Positions 34,970 to 48,445 of a DNA stretch of 64,000 bases are shown piece by piece. Source of the stretch: Glandiceps talaboti (Eukaryota; Hemichordata; Enteropneusta; Spengelidae); contig NC_135553.1 in NCBI RefSeq assembly GCF_964340395.1, forward strand, positions 4,143,501 to 4,207,500, read 5' to 3'. The notes beneath the pieces are model-generated. The model searched no databases and had not been told where the DNA came from. It was given only the letters and a program-made list of their open reading frames with translations. The stretch's first letter is position 1, and each line of letters opens with the position of its first letter. Both the position numbers and the translations under genes were made by a program.

Positions 34970-36115
34970 CTATGTACCGATATTGGCAGCAATGGCAACG
35001 TTTTCACACGTTACATCTTTTTGTTGTTCCAGGAGCTGGATGGTGAGATCGTACAAGTTCGATAGGTTGCTATCTCGACTGATCCAGCCGCTTAGATCAT
35101 TATACATACAGGGTGAAAGTTCGGTGTATTCTATCACACTGTCCTGCTGTTGACACATTGGATGGTCCGTCGAATGTACGTCGTAGTCGAACTCAGACGA
35201 TTGTTCGGTACTGTATGAAACTATTGAGCTTGCCGGCGAAGAGTCGACGTAATCCCGTGTTGTCATCTGGTACTCGATACCTACGTTATTACAGTCTGTT
35301 GGGGATTTAGGCAATGTTGGGTTATTATTGTCAGTTGTATCTTGACGATAGCAGTTGAGTCGTTCCTCGGAAAATATAGGTGTGAGTATGTCCGTAATTT
35401 CCTGGAAGTGCGGCCCACTGATGTCGACATCGTAAACAACTTCCGACGCCGTCGTCATTGGGGTTATTGTCGAATTTGACATAGATGAGGTTCTATTCAA
35501 TTTTGTCGATCGTTGCATGCTGTTATGACAGTAATTGTCATTTTGAGTTTGATAATAGGCAATATTTGCATGTGTTTGCGTATTAGAATGTCTGGGAGGC
35601 TTATAAACACAACTTGCATGTTGTTGCATAGTAGACCTCACTAACCTATCACTGTCTAATGCTGCGTAGGTCACGGTAGGCAAAGCTCGGCTTCGCTGTG
35701 GTTGTTTCTTATACACGCCGCCGTTTGCTCGGTCGCTGTATTGCCTGTCGTGTGAGTTCTTAATGCTAGGTCTGTCTCTGCATCCTATACTTTGCATCGT
35801 TGTTTGAACAGGTCGACCTTCAGCGGTATCTGTTGGAGTTTTCTCCTTTTCAATTTCTTTGGCTTCTGAGTTCTCCACAATCAATGTTGGAGTATCGTTC
35901 GTTACTACGGCTGTGCTGTATTTTTTACTCAGCTGTTTCTCGAGAAAACGACGATGGTTGACGTTGCGTTTCTTAGATCTCCCCTTCTTGGGTTTCTGTA
36001 AAGTCCTCATTATATGAGATGATGCGACGTTAACAAAAGTCAACAAATCTTTACCCTTATCCTGCATAGTTGTAGGTTGAGGAACAGGATATGTACCTCC
36101 AAGGAGAAAATTCAT
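34970..36115 (-). CDS. FAM181-like protein, 381 aa
   Basis: One uninterrupted frame from ATG (36115) to stop. The N-terminal region, residues 22-65, reads KDLLTFVNVASSHIMRTLQK followed by KPKKGRSKKRNVNHRRFLEKQLSKK. This matches the signature block of vertebrate FAM181A/FAM181B (DLLSFI.SAS..IK..L.KP.KSKRKVNHRKYLQKQ). The rest is low-complexity, Ser/Thr/Gln-rich and probably disordered, with short hydrophobic stretches such as ITDILTPIF (about 240-248) and a C-terminal helix NLYDLTIQLLEQQ (353-365). Human FAM181 proteins are nuclear, expressed in the nervous system and reported to bind TEAD factors. I do not see an unmistakable TEAD-binding loop here. A 3' splice site (TTTTTTATTACAG) 31 bp before the ATG implies a non-coding first exon. 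Confidence 0.72.
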   Translation of the reverse strand: MNFLLGGTYPVPQPTTMQDKGKDLLTFVNVASSHIMRTLQKPKKGRSKKRNVNHRRFLEKQLSKKYSTAVVTNDTPTLIVENSEAKEIEKEKTPTDTAEGRPVQTTMQSIGCRDRPSIKNSHDRQYSDRANGGVYKKQPQRSRALPTVTYAALDSDRLVRSTMQQHASCVYKPPRHSNTQTHANIAYYQTQNDNYCHNSMQRSTKLNRTSSMSNSTITPMTTASEVVYDVDISGPHFQEITDILTPIFSEERLNCYRQDTTDNNNPTLPKSPTDCNNVGIEYQMTTRDYVDSSPASSIVSYSTEQSSEFDYDVHSTDHPMCQQQDSVIEYTELSPCMYNDLSGWISRDSNLSNLYDLTIQLLEQQKDVTCENVAIAANIGT

Positions 36116-36139
36116 GGTTTGGTTTTGAACAGGTTTTTT

Positions 36140-36158
36140 TCTGTAATAAAAAATGACC
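36140..36158 (-). promoter_or_regulatory. 3' splice site of the FAM181-like 5' untranslated intron
   Basis: Minus-strand TTTTTTATTACAG followed by an A-rich leader and the ATG. A candidate matching donor, GAAG followed by GTAACG, lies at 36369-36375, but others are possible. Confidence 0.45.
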
Positions 36159-36884
36159 TTTGAGAATATGGAGAATTCTCTTCAATCTGTTGCAATGCCC
36201 AAGTTATGTTCTGACCTCCTAAGAGAATTTTAAAAAAATTTCCCCTACTCCTCTTATTTTAAACAAAGAGCCGTCTTTCAGTCACACAATCAACACGGAT
36301 ACATCAATAAAAAGTCCTGAAGCGTATCGAACATCTAAAGAAATTTGTACTTTTTTGAACTATTCACGCGTTACCTTCAGAAAACTGTCTTTTTGTCAGT
36401 GCCCAAGGTAAATCACCATGTCCAACAATAGTTTTCGTCGTCTTGTTCGACGTCCTGGATCAGTTTTTTTTCTTGTGCTAGCAATTGAGAATTCTTCTCC
36501 GCTTTCAAAAGTCAAATTTCGAAGGACTTAATATTCACGTCGAGTCACTTCAGCAGCTCCTCTTGGGTTGAATCTCAAAGCAGGCGACATGCAGGAAGGT
36601 ATATGCTCGTAACAAGAACACAGGCGAATCAGTTTGTTCCCATTACCAATACAAATCGGAGAACCACTATCGACGTCTCCCAACGGAATTGGTTGTCTTT
36701 TATTTCTTATGGACAATGTCCGTTATTCGGTTGACCTGATGATTTGAGCTGAGCAGATTTTTTAGCGATTGTGGCGCGGCCTCCCCGGTGCTTCACTGGT
36801 ATGTTGTCAACATGGTGTCGCGTACGTTCGTTCTACAGATGTGATCCCTGTCTACGCTTTCGACTGAACAACTGCTCCTTTCAG

Positions 36885-37090
36885 TTTTCTCTTTATATCG
36901 CTTCTCCTTTATATCCGTAATTTATCGCCCGATAATTGCACCATTGTACAGACGCACCTCGAAAACATCGCATCGCGACTGCTCTGTACACGAACAAGCT
37001 ATATACAGCATTGAATTGGGCTGCAAGCCAACTGTCTATAATGACCTTTCTCTCTACTGATTGGTCAGATCTCTGACCACGCCCATTGTC
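36885..37090 (-). promoter_or_regulatory. Candidate promoter of the FAM181-like gene
   Basis: Minus strand: two ATATAAAG TATA-like boxes 16 bp apart (36891-36898 and 36907-36914). Upstream is a CCAAT box (CTGACCAAT, 37060-37068), a GGGCGTGG KLF/GC-type box (about 37077-37084) and a GACAATGG SOX-type motif. The spacing is reasonable for a first exon ending before 36.16 kb. No transcript evidence is available. Confidence 0.35.
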
Positions 37091-38568
37091 GTCAGGGAAT
37101 GGTGAAATCTGCAGGTGTGACATCACATGCGCCCACAAGGATGCGTCGAGTATTGATCAATTTACAAACACAAGTGTTGCCATTTCGTCAGATTTGCCTA
37201 AAATATATATCACTTTAAAAAAACAAACATTTAATATACAAATCGTTTTCCTTTAGATTTCTGGCCAGGCTTCATCTATTTTAGACTTAAATAATATAAA
37301 CTTGAAAAAATAATGATTTTGGCCCTAAATGTATATATTATGAATGTATGTTTGGGGTAAATGAGCATAATTCATTAAAGACTATTCCGAAGAACTTTCG
37401 ACGCTTACTATCATGACGTCATCGAACTAATTGCGTGCTGTGTTGATCAAATGTTTCATGAGCCACCTCTATATGTTTCCATAGTAAACATATATGATAT
37501 ATTAAAAGTTGATATTAATATGTAATCCTGCCAAACTTAAATATTCAAATACATATTTTCTCTAAGCGCCTCAGGTGTGGATATGCTACAATATAGGTAT
37601 CTTCGAGTTACGGATGGCTACATTCAAAATAAGGTACTGTCAAGGAGACGCTAGACATTGCAATAATAGTTTGTCTTTGTCGGGTTCTTTAGTTACAAAT
37701 CTCGACTTCGAAAATTGGATGATTGCCGCAGGTAGGACATTATCTTATTTTATACCAGTTTTAGAAAAAAAAACACAGTCATGACGTCTCCAGCTTTTTG
37801 TTTAGAAAACTGGTGGTACAATAGAAAGTGTATTACACAGCGGTCTCACTTTTACTGTAGAAGACATTGTGTAATAACATTCATGATCTAGAACGGGACT
37901 GAGGGAGTTGCAAGGCTTTATCTCCAACCAAAGTTATGAGGAAGGAGCTAATAGAAAGCGTTTTTACACCCGAGCGGTCATATTGGTTTGTCCTTGTCAG
38001 GCCGCTGTGGACAAGCGTCACGGCTATAAATTGGAGTGGTTACTTGTGAGATCGGTGGCACTAATTCAATGGAGGTACTCAGGCGAAAGATAGAGCCTCG
38101 ACGTAATGATAAAAATCGATGACTGTAAGCTGTTGTTAACCGGACATGTTGTGTTCGTTTTGGAGTGGTCCCAGAGGTGTTTAGAAACGTCTTATGTCGA
38201 GAGCCTCCGACACTTCACTCATTTTGTTTTCAGTTCCATGATAAGAACAGACATAGCTAAACTGAAAGTGCCTATTGGCGCCATTGATGGGTTGAGGTGT
38301 AATCACTTGACATTTTGTATATCCTTCTACACGTATTATTGCAACCTGAGTGAATGAATCGTTCATGTTTGGTATATTTTGATCACCGTTCGGCGTTTGT
38401 CTTGCTGTTGTTACCAATGTAACATTTAACTTTCGCTAAAGCCAGTAGTCGACTGACGAAGATTGAAAGAGGTTATGTGACTACACTGAATAAGAATAAA
38501 AGAATAAACTACATCTACCAAATAAGGGTCATACATATAGCAGTTAAGTTATATTATATACATATATG

Positions 38569-38576
<8 letters not shown>
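37091..38576. other. Upstream of the FAM181-like gene; no gene recognised
   Basis: 37.56-38.45 kb is less AT-rich and free of repeats, with short open frames on both strands but no domain. It could hold regulatory DNA. Confidence 0.35.
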
Positions 38577-38656
<80 letters not shown>

Positions 38657-38866
38657 TATGTATGTATGTGTCTGTGCACCTGTATGTATGTATGTATGTA
38701 TGTATGTATGTATGTATGTATGTATGTATGTATGTATGTATGTATGTATGTATGTGTATGTATGTATGTATGTATGTATGTATGTATGTATGTATGTATG
38801 TATGTATGTGTGCGTGCGTGTGTGTGCCTGCCTGCCTGCCTGTCTGTCTGTCTGTCTGTCTGTCTA
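38577..38866. repeat. Compound AT / ATGT / CTGC / CTGT microsatellite
   Basis: AT (38577-38652), ATGT (38654-38812), then short TGCC and TGTC arrays to 38866. Confidence 0.97.
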
Positions 38867-40250
38867 GATGGATGCATGCATAGATGTAGGTGATGTCTAT
38901 ACTTTAATGTGTGTGTATTATTTGTGTCATAAAAACGAAATATAATCCATTGTTAGATTCTAGATCCGAGTTAAAGAGTTAATAGTAAGTTTCTTCGATG
39001 TCTGAGGAAAAGCTCCATACTGAAAACATATCTGTTGTTGTTGTTGTTCGAATGTGAAGATGTTGTGTCATTAAAAATGGTGAATCCATTAGTTTTTTAT
39101 TATTATTTCTTTAATTCAGGCCACCAAGATGTCCCATAAAAATATAAATTTATGTTTTTATAGTTTTTTTTTATAGCTTTATCATAGGATGTGCGTTTTG
39201 ATCAAGGAAAGGTCGCAGACAATAGCTTTCGCTCCCCTCCATGGGGTAATTATACTAACAAGGCAAAAGAGTCAGTTCTCAAACAACAAATTAATCATGA
39301 ACTTTCTACTAGGTTTACACATCAATTTACAAATGCATATATATAATTTTGGTTTTTAGTGTTTGAATTATTTGTGTTGTCATAACTCATTATCTTGTTG
39401 GTGTACAGCCTTTGTTGCTCGGCAAAACTTTAAAATGTTTAACAAACTCAGAAGAAGAGTATAAACACATTTGCAAATTATGTACCAACTCTAAAACACA
39501 CAGGTTGTATGCATAGTATTACTCGCGCTAATAGTGGACCTGGTCACTAGTGTGAAATCAGAAATTCAATTCAAATCGTCGTTTGTTTTGCGTGTTTGAA
39601 ATGTTGACTGTCCCCCAAAACGTGCACTATGACATACCATAAATCAATTCGCCAAATAAAGTACATAACTCCGACATATTCTCTTATATCATTTTTAAAC
39701 AGACATAGGGCTTCCACTTTTCAGAGTTTGTGTGTATCATTCTCTGACATCTGTATTGGGGGGAAATTGAAGGTGTTGAATGATTAAAACAATAGAAGAT
39801 AAAGTTAAACATATACAAACTGTATGCCAATCTAACACTTGTGAACAGTTTCATATTACATCCAAATATTCAGGGGATGACTACGTTTAACATTACACCA
39901 ATTTGTGTCCTCTGTCCAGTGTCAGTAAATGCCACTAAACAAGTCATCTTGTCAAATTTTCCAAGCACCATACAGCATTTTGCAATTTGCAGGACTTGTT
40001 TTTTTTTTATATGTGGTGACCCTCTACCCTCTACCCTTGAGATTGATCTTGAAGCAGAAATTATAGCAGTTACTAGTCAGACCTGTGTTATAGTGATTCG
40101 ATTATTGACAGTGAATCCCACACGAATCTGATTTCCCATATAAAAATACTGCCTCGGGCCAAAATGTGGACGAAGTTGCCACAAGAGTATGACTTTGCAT
40201 TATAAGGAAAATGGTGGTTCACTAAATGTACGATTTACGACGATTGCTCT
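38867..40250. other. Intergenic, no feature recognised
   Basis: Nothing supportable. A 96-codon plus frame at 39841-40131 has no recognisable domain. Confidence 0.4.
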
Positions 40251-40253
40251 CTA

Positions 40254-40611
40254 GGCCTAAACAAATAATTGTTTGGTTCCAGGTACCCGACCCCACCTAG
40301 TTTTTCACTGCTGACCCTAAACTTTGTTTTACGTATTCGAGGAAAAAATAATAAAATCGCAAAAACTGTGAAGTCTCACGAGAAATAGTGAATGCGGAAA
40401 CTGACAATATAAAACTACAATCTGTAATGCTGTACATCTGACAGGAAGAAAATAAACAACACGGACTCAGAGACCATTTTGAAACACAATGGAAGACCTG
40501 AACTAGACACTCACACATGAAAAAAATATAATAAAATAAAATAAAAAATCTACCTACCCCACCTATTCTAAAATTGAGCGTAATCAGAACCACATAATTT
40601 TTTATTAGGCC
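40254..40611. mobile_element. PIF/Harbinger-type MITE, copy 2 (TSD CTA)
   Basis: Left end GGCCTAAACAAATAATTGTTTGG; right end, reverse-complemented, GGCCTAATAAAAAATTATGTGG. CTA flanks both sides (40251-40253 and 40612-40614). The element is same length and orientation as the copy at 10392-10750, with a few indels. Confidence 0.75.
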
Positions 40612-40614
40612 CTA

Positions 40615-41557
40615 TCCAGTGAAGTCTGTGTTCGTATTTCGATTCGAGTTTTGGGTATGGACCTAAAACTACATGTATTTGACTTTAATTGGTCTAACCA
40701 GTCTAATTACTACCAAATCAGAAAGACTCTAGACTCTAGCGTTTCAATTCGGTGGCACCATGTTTCTTATATCTCACACCGCAGACACTGATAATTATAG
40801 CGGAAAAAACGTTGTGTGAGACATAAAAGACATCGAAACTCTATAGTCACTCTGTTTTGGTAGTACCAACTACGTACAGACAACTCGAAAGGATATGACA
40901 ATAACAAATTACAAAGTCGTCGTTTTATTCTGCGAAAATTTAACTGCTCGTGACCCTTTAAGGACTTATGTGTGACTGAAAGTTTACACTGTGGAACTCG
41001 AGAAAAGTGAAATTTCGCATCATATCAACTAGCTGAGAATTTTAGCAAAAGTGCACTCGAAAATCGTTTACTTCTAGAATCTGTTGTCATTTTACGGTTG
41101 TGAATGATATGAAATTAGAAGCGATAAAGAGGTAACTCGGAAATGTCATATTCAAAGTGATCGTGGGGTTCTTCATGTTATTGACAGTCATTTCAAGAGT
41201 TCATAAACATCGAGAAAGGGATGCAATAAATACCGAATTTCACAAATGACTAAAATACTTTACGAAGCCAGTTAACCGTTAACCTGAAAGAGACTGTGGC
41301 GTTGATCGACACAAATCTTACTAATAAATCTGCTGCATTTCATGATTGTTTTGATTTCTTATATCACCAAAAATCTCTCCGCTATAGCTTGATTTTCTTT
41401 GCATGAGCTATCATTATCTTAGCTGTGGGCGTTGTCAAATCCTTTACTTTGGAGCAAATAAATGTAGAAATGTTCTTTGTTTTCTAATATTTACAAAATG
41501 ATAACCACTAAAGATGACCTGTAACCTGAAAGGGATTACCTTTATAACGGTAACTAA
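40615..41557. other. Intergenic, no feature recognised
   Basis: Nothing supportable. Confidence 0.4.
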
Positions 41558-41692
41558 TGTTTTGTCGAGTCAAACGATACAACGTTGCATTTTTAGTTAA
41601 AGACTGTTGCCAAACCAGACGACACAATGTAGCAAAAAAATGTTGGTCAGACCTTTGGCGAGCCAAACGATGTCTTGTTTCATGTTAACTTA
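41558..41692. repeat. 43-bp satellite family, third locus (inverted orientation)
   Basis: Three decayed units: TTTTGTCGAGTCAAACGAT, then GCCAAACCAGACGACACAATGTAGC, then TTGGCGAGCCAAACGATG. They match the reverse complement of the 33-kb array. Confidence 0.6.
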
Positions 41693-43690
41693 CTTCGATT
41701 GTATCATAATGTAATCATAACTTAACAGTAGTTACTACTTTGTTATAAATATTTTGTCATTTTTTTTTTGGAAAGGATTCTCAAGAAAGGTGTGTAGAAT
41801 TCTGGTATTCGAAACGCAATTTTTGACAGAGGTACGCAAATAAATAACACCCATACGGATACTATCTAATATATGGACTTAGTCTATCGACTAGACACAT
41901 TGTAAGTTGCTTGACATTAAATAATAGGCATTAGTGCATAGGTGTATATTGGTAAATCCAATAGCTCTATACTTATTTGCGACACAGTGTAAAATATTGA
42001 CAACAACGCAAAAGTCACGTTGCAATCATTGACATAGCAACAAAAACCCTGACAACGAAGCAACCAAACAACATCAATTAAACCATCATGTACAAATAAT
42101 TATGATGCCCGAGTAATTATGGCAATAACAAGGAGAAAACAGAAACTGTAAGATTTTCATTTTGTCATTGCTGTTCAATAACATCTCATACAATGAAACT
42201 GTGTTTTAATATGCCCTTGTTACGCAATGTGACGAAAGGGGTATAAGAACAAAACTAGTAGAATTTGGAGGTTTTAGTGGGATTTGGTGTTTAGTCGAAA
42301 TATATAGACACGTGGCTGGGTTGTTTTATTTTGCTATTATTTCCGATATATAACGTACCATCAATCACGACTTGCCTGTACTGTTATATTGCATCAAGTA
42401 TTTGACTACCTTTGCTGTAGTTAGATTAGTTGTAACATGAGTTAACGTCAATCCCCTTTTGACAAGCATCGATTTGTGTAACGTGCACATATCAATGGTA
42501 TACAAGAGAGGACTTATCCCCGAAAAGTAAACCCCTCGAGGAAAATTTACTTTCCACCAGTAATTCTCGAGCAGCGCATTTACAATGTTTCGACTACGAA
42601 AACATGGCTGCCGTCCAGCGCAAGCAACCTGTTCCTCCGGATAGAAGGGTTGCTTTGTGTTCGGGTATGAAAACACTGCTTGGCATACTGCCTGTTTTAT
42701 TCTCGTGATCAACGCCAAACGTATGCACCTGGAGGACTCCTTTTAATCCCACTCGTAGCAGGCCCACGAAATGAGTCTTCGTCTGTTTTCTCCCGAACTG
42801 GGCGTTTTCGTCATCTTGCCGAATTCTCCCCACCTCATTGTCCGTGTGAGCTGAGCCGGTCTAATCATTTCTTATCTTTTCCACTTTAGGGATTACTCAA
42901 CCGTGTGACATCAACAGCCGCTCTTTTTTTCTTTTTTTTCTGAAAAACGGTTTTTGACTGAAAGATCGTGTACTGTTCCTTCACTGTTAGTTTTCTTATA
43001 AGGTGGATGAGATTAGCTAAAATTGTGTGTGAAACCGGGCGTTGTGTATAATACGTGTATATATGGGCATATACACCTTTCTACCAAGAGTGGTGAGTGC
43101 AGTATTGCCTTATACGACTAACAGCTCCAGATGATCCAAAAAAACCGACAAGATCCATTCAAGAATTTTTAAATAAATGCATATTTAAATGCATATCCCC
43201 GATGCTAGGATGAAACCATTTTGTGCATATACATATATTATGTTATATTCCACGCCATTATTCTATACTGAGCATTTATCGAATTAAATTACCCTTTGAA
43301 TTAATTCCCGGAAAACAATTGGGATTTAAGATAAATTCCATATCGGGTTAATTCTTTTTCTGAAAATAGTTCCGGTAAATATTTCACTTTCTCTTCACTT
43401 AAAAAGAGACATAATTTTCTTTGTCAAATTGATGAAACAGTTTAACTGATCAATATTATTGCTTCAGAACAGATATAATTCTTGTAGCCAAAATTCTGCA
43501 ACTAATCACAGATATAATGTCGGTTTTTTTCTTGTAATAAAATTCTGACTGTGTTACCTAATCTAATTAACTTATGAGAAACCATTTATTCCACATGGGA
43601 ATACTATAAATGGAAACACTGAAATGTTTTCACTATATTGTTATATTTTTTGAAGCCTGAGAAAAACGTGGAAAAAGAATGAAGATTGTA
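41693..43690. other. Intergenic, no gene recognised
   Basis: A less AT-rich stretch at 42380-42890 has overlapping open frames on the minus strand (117 and 79 codons) without recognisable domains. Nothing else. Confidence 0.35.
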
Positions 43691-43699
43691 ACGAATGTT

Positions 43700-43920
43700 A
43701 GATTAAAATGAATCTGGTTTTCAGGACGGTAGGATCGCTACTCAGTGATAACCACTCAACGGCAGGGAGTGATTAAAGTCGCCCTGAGAAACCTCATCAA
43801 CGTTAAAGCGCGCCAATAATTCATAGACCTAATTTTCCTAAAGACCAAATGCCAGCAGGCTGCAGTGATTTATATCCACAAAATTACTTTAAAGTGGTCT
43901 AAAACCAACCAAAGATGCAG
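43700..43920. promoter_or_regulatory. Candidate conserved regulatory island 1
   Basis: Repeat-free, less AT-rich block with GTGATTAAAG, CCAATAATTC and TTAAAGCGCGCC motifs (homeodomain-like and E2F-like). It has no coding frame. This is a suspicion based on composition only. Confidence 0.2.
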
Positions 43921-44903
43921 AACAACGGTGACTTTCTCCTGGTGTGGTCCCAACCGAAACAGCTGACGTACGAACACGAAGTCTCTTCCTTTGTTCAGTT
44001 AAAGCGAAGCACGAGCGACTGCAAACTTGTCCAAAGCTTTGGTGTCAGTACTCGCGAGTGTGGTCGTCTTTTCGTCATCAATAAACATTGATTGCACACA
44101 CTTGCTAGCCCAGGGGTAAAACTTTCCCATGGTCTCAACTTGAACTGTATTGTACACAAAGTAATTGAATTATATATATACATATATTCATAGTTCCATG
44201 ATAAAATTGCATCAAAGTTTGCAAAAATGTTAACACATGGTGTCAACTTTTGACAGATCTATGAGTTTTTGGATAGACATTTTGACGACAGTTGTCCTAA
44301 CATAGGGAAAAAATCAGTGTTTGGAAAAATATGTGAACATGAGGATAAGACCTAACATCGTGCAGATTGAAACTTGTTAAGATAAAATGTCGTCGGTCCA
44401 AAAAAAGTTGAAAAATAGCGGACATTTCCGGATTAACCCCTCATTCACACTTTATTTAAATTAAAATTATTTAAATTTTTTTTTTGGCATGAAATGCAAC
44501 CGATATCAGCTACACAATTTATCGGATGACGTCACGACACAAGACAAATTAGGGCATGGCATAGATTTTGATTATTCAGACGCGTGCATTTCACCTACTA
44601 TGTTAAATTACGGACACGGTGCACATGCATGTTCGTAACTCATAAATTGGATTTATTCAAACTATCTTATTATGATTTGATACAAAACAGCGAATTTCGA
44701 TGACGCGATCACCAACCCAGCTATCAGCATAAGAAATTTCGTGTAAGTTGTTCGTGTAGTTAATAGTAGACAATCGTGTTTAGCAAACTTCGCCAGATTA
44801 TATACAAACTTTACCTTGAAAATAGCATGAATAATTTTTGGAAAACAAGCGTTTTCTCAGTCTCGTAATAGCCATCAAGAATTCCCCTCCACACAGTACA
44901 ACT

Positions 44904-45095
44904 TCAGCACTTCGTACGCAGATCGTCGTTATACAACAATATCATGGCAAGAAGAATTTCCACTGTTGACATAAGTTCTTTGTGTAAACGTTGGCAATTT
45001 TCATAAATGTGAAGTAAACGAAGTTTTAATGATTGCGAAATCTCCTTTGTTCCCAAAGGAGCTTTTGTAACAGTCTCCAAACGAGAGAGCGCCAT
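44904..45095 (-). CDS. Possible first exon or small protein, 63 aa, unassigned
   Basis: ATG in excellent context (AAAAATGGCG). The peptide is helical and amphipathic (motifs SLKLRLLHIYENCQRLHKEL, STVEILLAMILLYNDDL). It ends in TGA after RTKC, or may splice at CTGC followed by GTACGA just before the stop. OCT-like ATGCAAAA and TGCATATTCC motifs lie upstream. No family recognised. Confidence 0.25.
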   Translation of the reverse strand: MALSRLETVTKAPLGTKEISQSLKLRLLHIYENCQRLHKELMSTVEILLAMILLYNDDLRTKC

Positions 45096-46205
<1,110 letters not shown>

Positions 46206-46359
46206 TGCACAGTGTGTAATGTGATGTGCCTCGGTCTTGTTGAATGTCACGTGATCAGTTTAATTTCTAAATGAGCGGTGATTTCCAAGTTTGACATGTT
46301 GACATTGTGTTGATGGAAGATGAAGATTATTACTAGTAAGATTTATTCTCGATCACACT

Positions 46360-46660
46360 CTAGTAGTTTGAAGGTTAAATGGAGCTGAAGCCCAACAATA
46401 ACGTCGGTTTTCATAAAAATATGAAAAATATTTGTATCTTGGATATGGGCATTTAAATCCGGTCCATTAAATGAAAAATAAGCCTCGTCGTTAATGATTT
46501 AAGGCAGGTTTAACGGCCTTTCCCCGGAGAACGCAAAAACAACTTTAAATGAGCATCCAATTAATCGTCATCAGAAATTGGCAACATAATCTTTGATGGG
46601 TATTCACGGACTCCAAATCAAATGCTTGTTTGGGGATTAAATGACATTCTTTCATCTTAG
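46360..46660. promoter_or_regulatory. Candidate conserved regulatory island 2
   Basis: A repeat-free block contains many homeodomain-type cores (CCATTAAATG, GTTAATGATT, CCAATTAATCG at 46557-46567, GGGGATTAAATG at 46632-46643) and a TCF/LEF-type CTTTGATG (46591-46598). It has no coding frame. Clustering like this is typical of developmental enhancers; conservation has not been tested. Confidence 0.3.
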
Positions 46661-47146
46661 TGAGCAGTGAGCGCGACCAAGGCGAATCACAAACCACAAG
46701 ATAATTGATCATTTTTTTCTGACGTGAAGAGTTTCACTTTGCAACAAAATGACTTTTTGGAAACAAGGCATAAACTACTCGAACACATGATTATGAAGGG
46801 GGGGGGGGCAATCTTGCAAATATGTGTGCCTGTGTATGACGAAACAAATAAAGTATGCAGCGAGACGAACAGAGAAACTGAAGAGAATATATAATTCTCA
46901 CTCGATCGATACGTAGGAATCAGGTTGAACATTTGGCGTCTCATGGCAATAGGGCGACAGAAGCAGAGAAAAACAGACTGAGTGAGACAATTTGAAACAA
47001 AACAATTAGGAAAAGAAATAAAATATGACTTCTAATTTCATGATATCACAAACAACAATAAATTGGTAAATATTTGAAGTCGTCAGTGCTTGCTTTTCCC
47101 GATAGACGCGTCCTCCCGTTGGCGTCTAAGCATCAGATCATGAACC

Positions 47147-47365
47147 GATCCATCCATCCAGCCATCCATCCAGCCATCCATCTATCCACCCACCAATCCA
47201 TCCATCCATCCATCCACCCACCCATCCATCCACCCACCCATCCATCCATCCATCCATCCATCCATCCATCCATCCATCCATCTATCGATCCATCCATCCA
47301 TCCATCCATCCATCCATCCATCCATCCATCCACCCATCCATCCATCCATCCATCCATCCATCCAT
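47147..47365. repeat. CATC (ATCC) microsatellite
   Basis: About 54 units with some CACC and CAGC variants. Confidence 0.97.
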
Positions 47366-47577
47366 AAACTATTATATATTAACTGAATCACTATAAAAAA
47401 TGACAAACACATTTCCAAATTCATAATAATTGATATATGATCTCCATATACTCCTAACGAACGTTTCATGCAACATTCATCAACGAAACAGAGTTAATGT
47501 CAAGATTAAAGAGTGTCGTTATATCTCATTATTATGTGATTCAAAATATGAAAATGATTTTTACGATTTTAATATAT

Positions 47578-47619
47578 AGACAGATAGGCAGGCAGACAGG
47601 CAGACAGATATACAAACAA

Positions 47620-47670
<51 letters not shown>
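47578..47670. repeat. GACA microsatellite
   Basis: CAGA units with GGCA and AACA variants at the start. Confidence 0.95.
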
Positions 47671-47740
47671 TGGGCAGAGAGATTGACGTAGGATGAGGGA
47701 AAGGGGGGATAGACTGACATACAGACGAACAGAATTTCAT

Positions 47741-47838
47741 GTTTGTTTGTTTGTTTGTTTGTTTGTTTGTTTGTTTGTTTGTTTGTTTGTTTGTTTGTTT
47801 GTTTGTTTGTTTGTTTGTTTGTTTGTTTGTTTGTTTGT
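47741..47838. repeat. GTTT microsatellite
   Basis: About 24 uninterrupted units. Confidence 0.98.
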
Positions 47839-48164
47839 GCAAAATGGCACATGCTTTGATACATACATACAGTATACTGTATTCTGATATCCCTGGACGC
47901 GTAGTCTGGTAATATACTACTACAAGCTCCTAATGAGTTCATTCTATTCTGCCTTCAACTACTAGGATATCACTCAATTCTGTTACAATCTACGACGTAA
48001 TAATAGACTCTGAGGTGCATAAGATTCATAATTGTGATAGGAAACGTATCCTTATTTTCGTTGAACCCTTTGGGTAATCTTTCGCTGATTAGCTACAATA
48101 TCGTTACTTTATCTCTGAACAACACCATTTAAGTATTCGGCTACGTAATCTCGCAAGCCAAATA

Positions 48165-48445
48165 AAAGCGTGTTTTTTGTGACCTTTTGAGACCTTGGGC
48201 AAGATCAGAATCACACATATGGTCCAGTCAACTCAGCTCTACGAATGGGGTCCTGGTAGGATAAAGGTTATTGAATGATTTGATTATAATACGTTTATAG
48301 CGACAGGGTTTCGTTTACACTATACTAGGGTGTTAGGGAAGTAAGGGGGTCGTTGTTCCAAATTAATGTAGGTCCGTGTAACAGGGGTAATATTAATAAA
48401 GCGCTTTGAGCAATATGGGGAAAGTGCAAATAAAAAAAATCTTGT
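48165..48445 (+). mobile_element. Decayed SINE-like element
   Basis: The order GTGACCTTTTGAGACC, TTGGGCAAGAT, GTCCAGTCAACTCAGCTCTA, GAATGGGGTCCTGGTAGGAT, then AATAAAGCGCTTTGAGCA and GGGGAAAGTGC follows a layout common in marine invertebrate SINEs with L2-type 3' tails. Family assignment is from memory and approximate. Confidence 0.45.

Noticed and set aside
35113-35310. Plus-strand frame opposite the FAM181-like gene
   Set aside because: Antisense shadow of the coding exon.
42365-42833. Overlapping minus frames of 117 and 79 codons
   Set aside because: No domains, no splice logic and the two frames exclude each other; left as unannotated.
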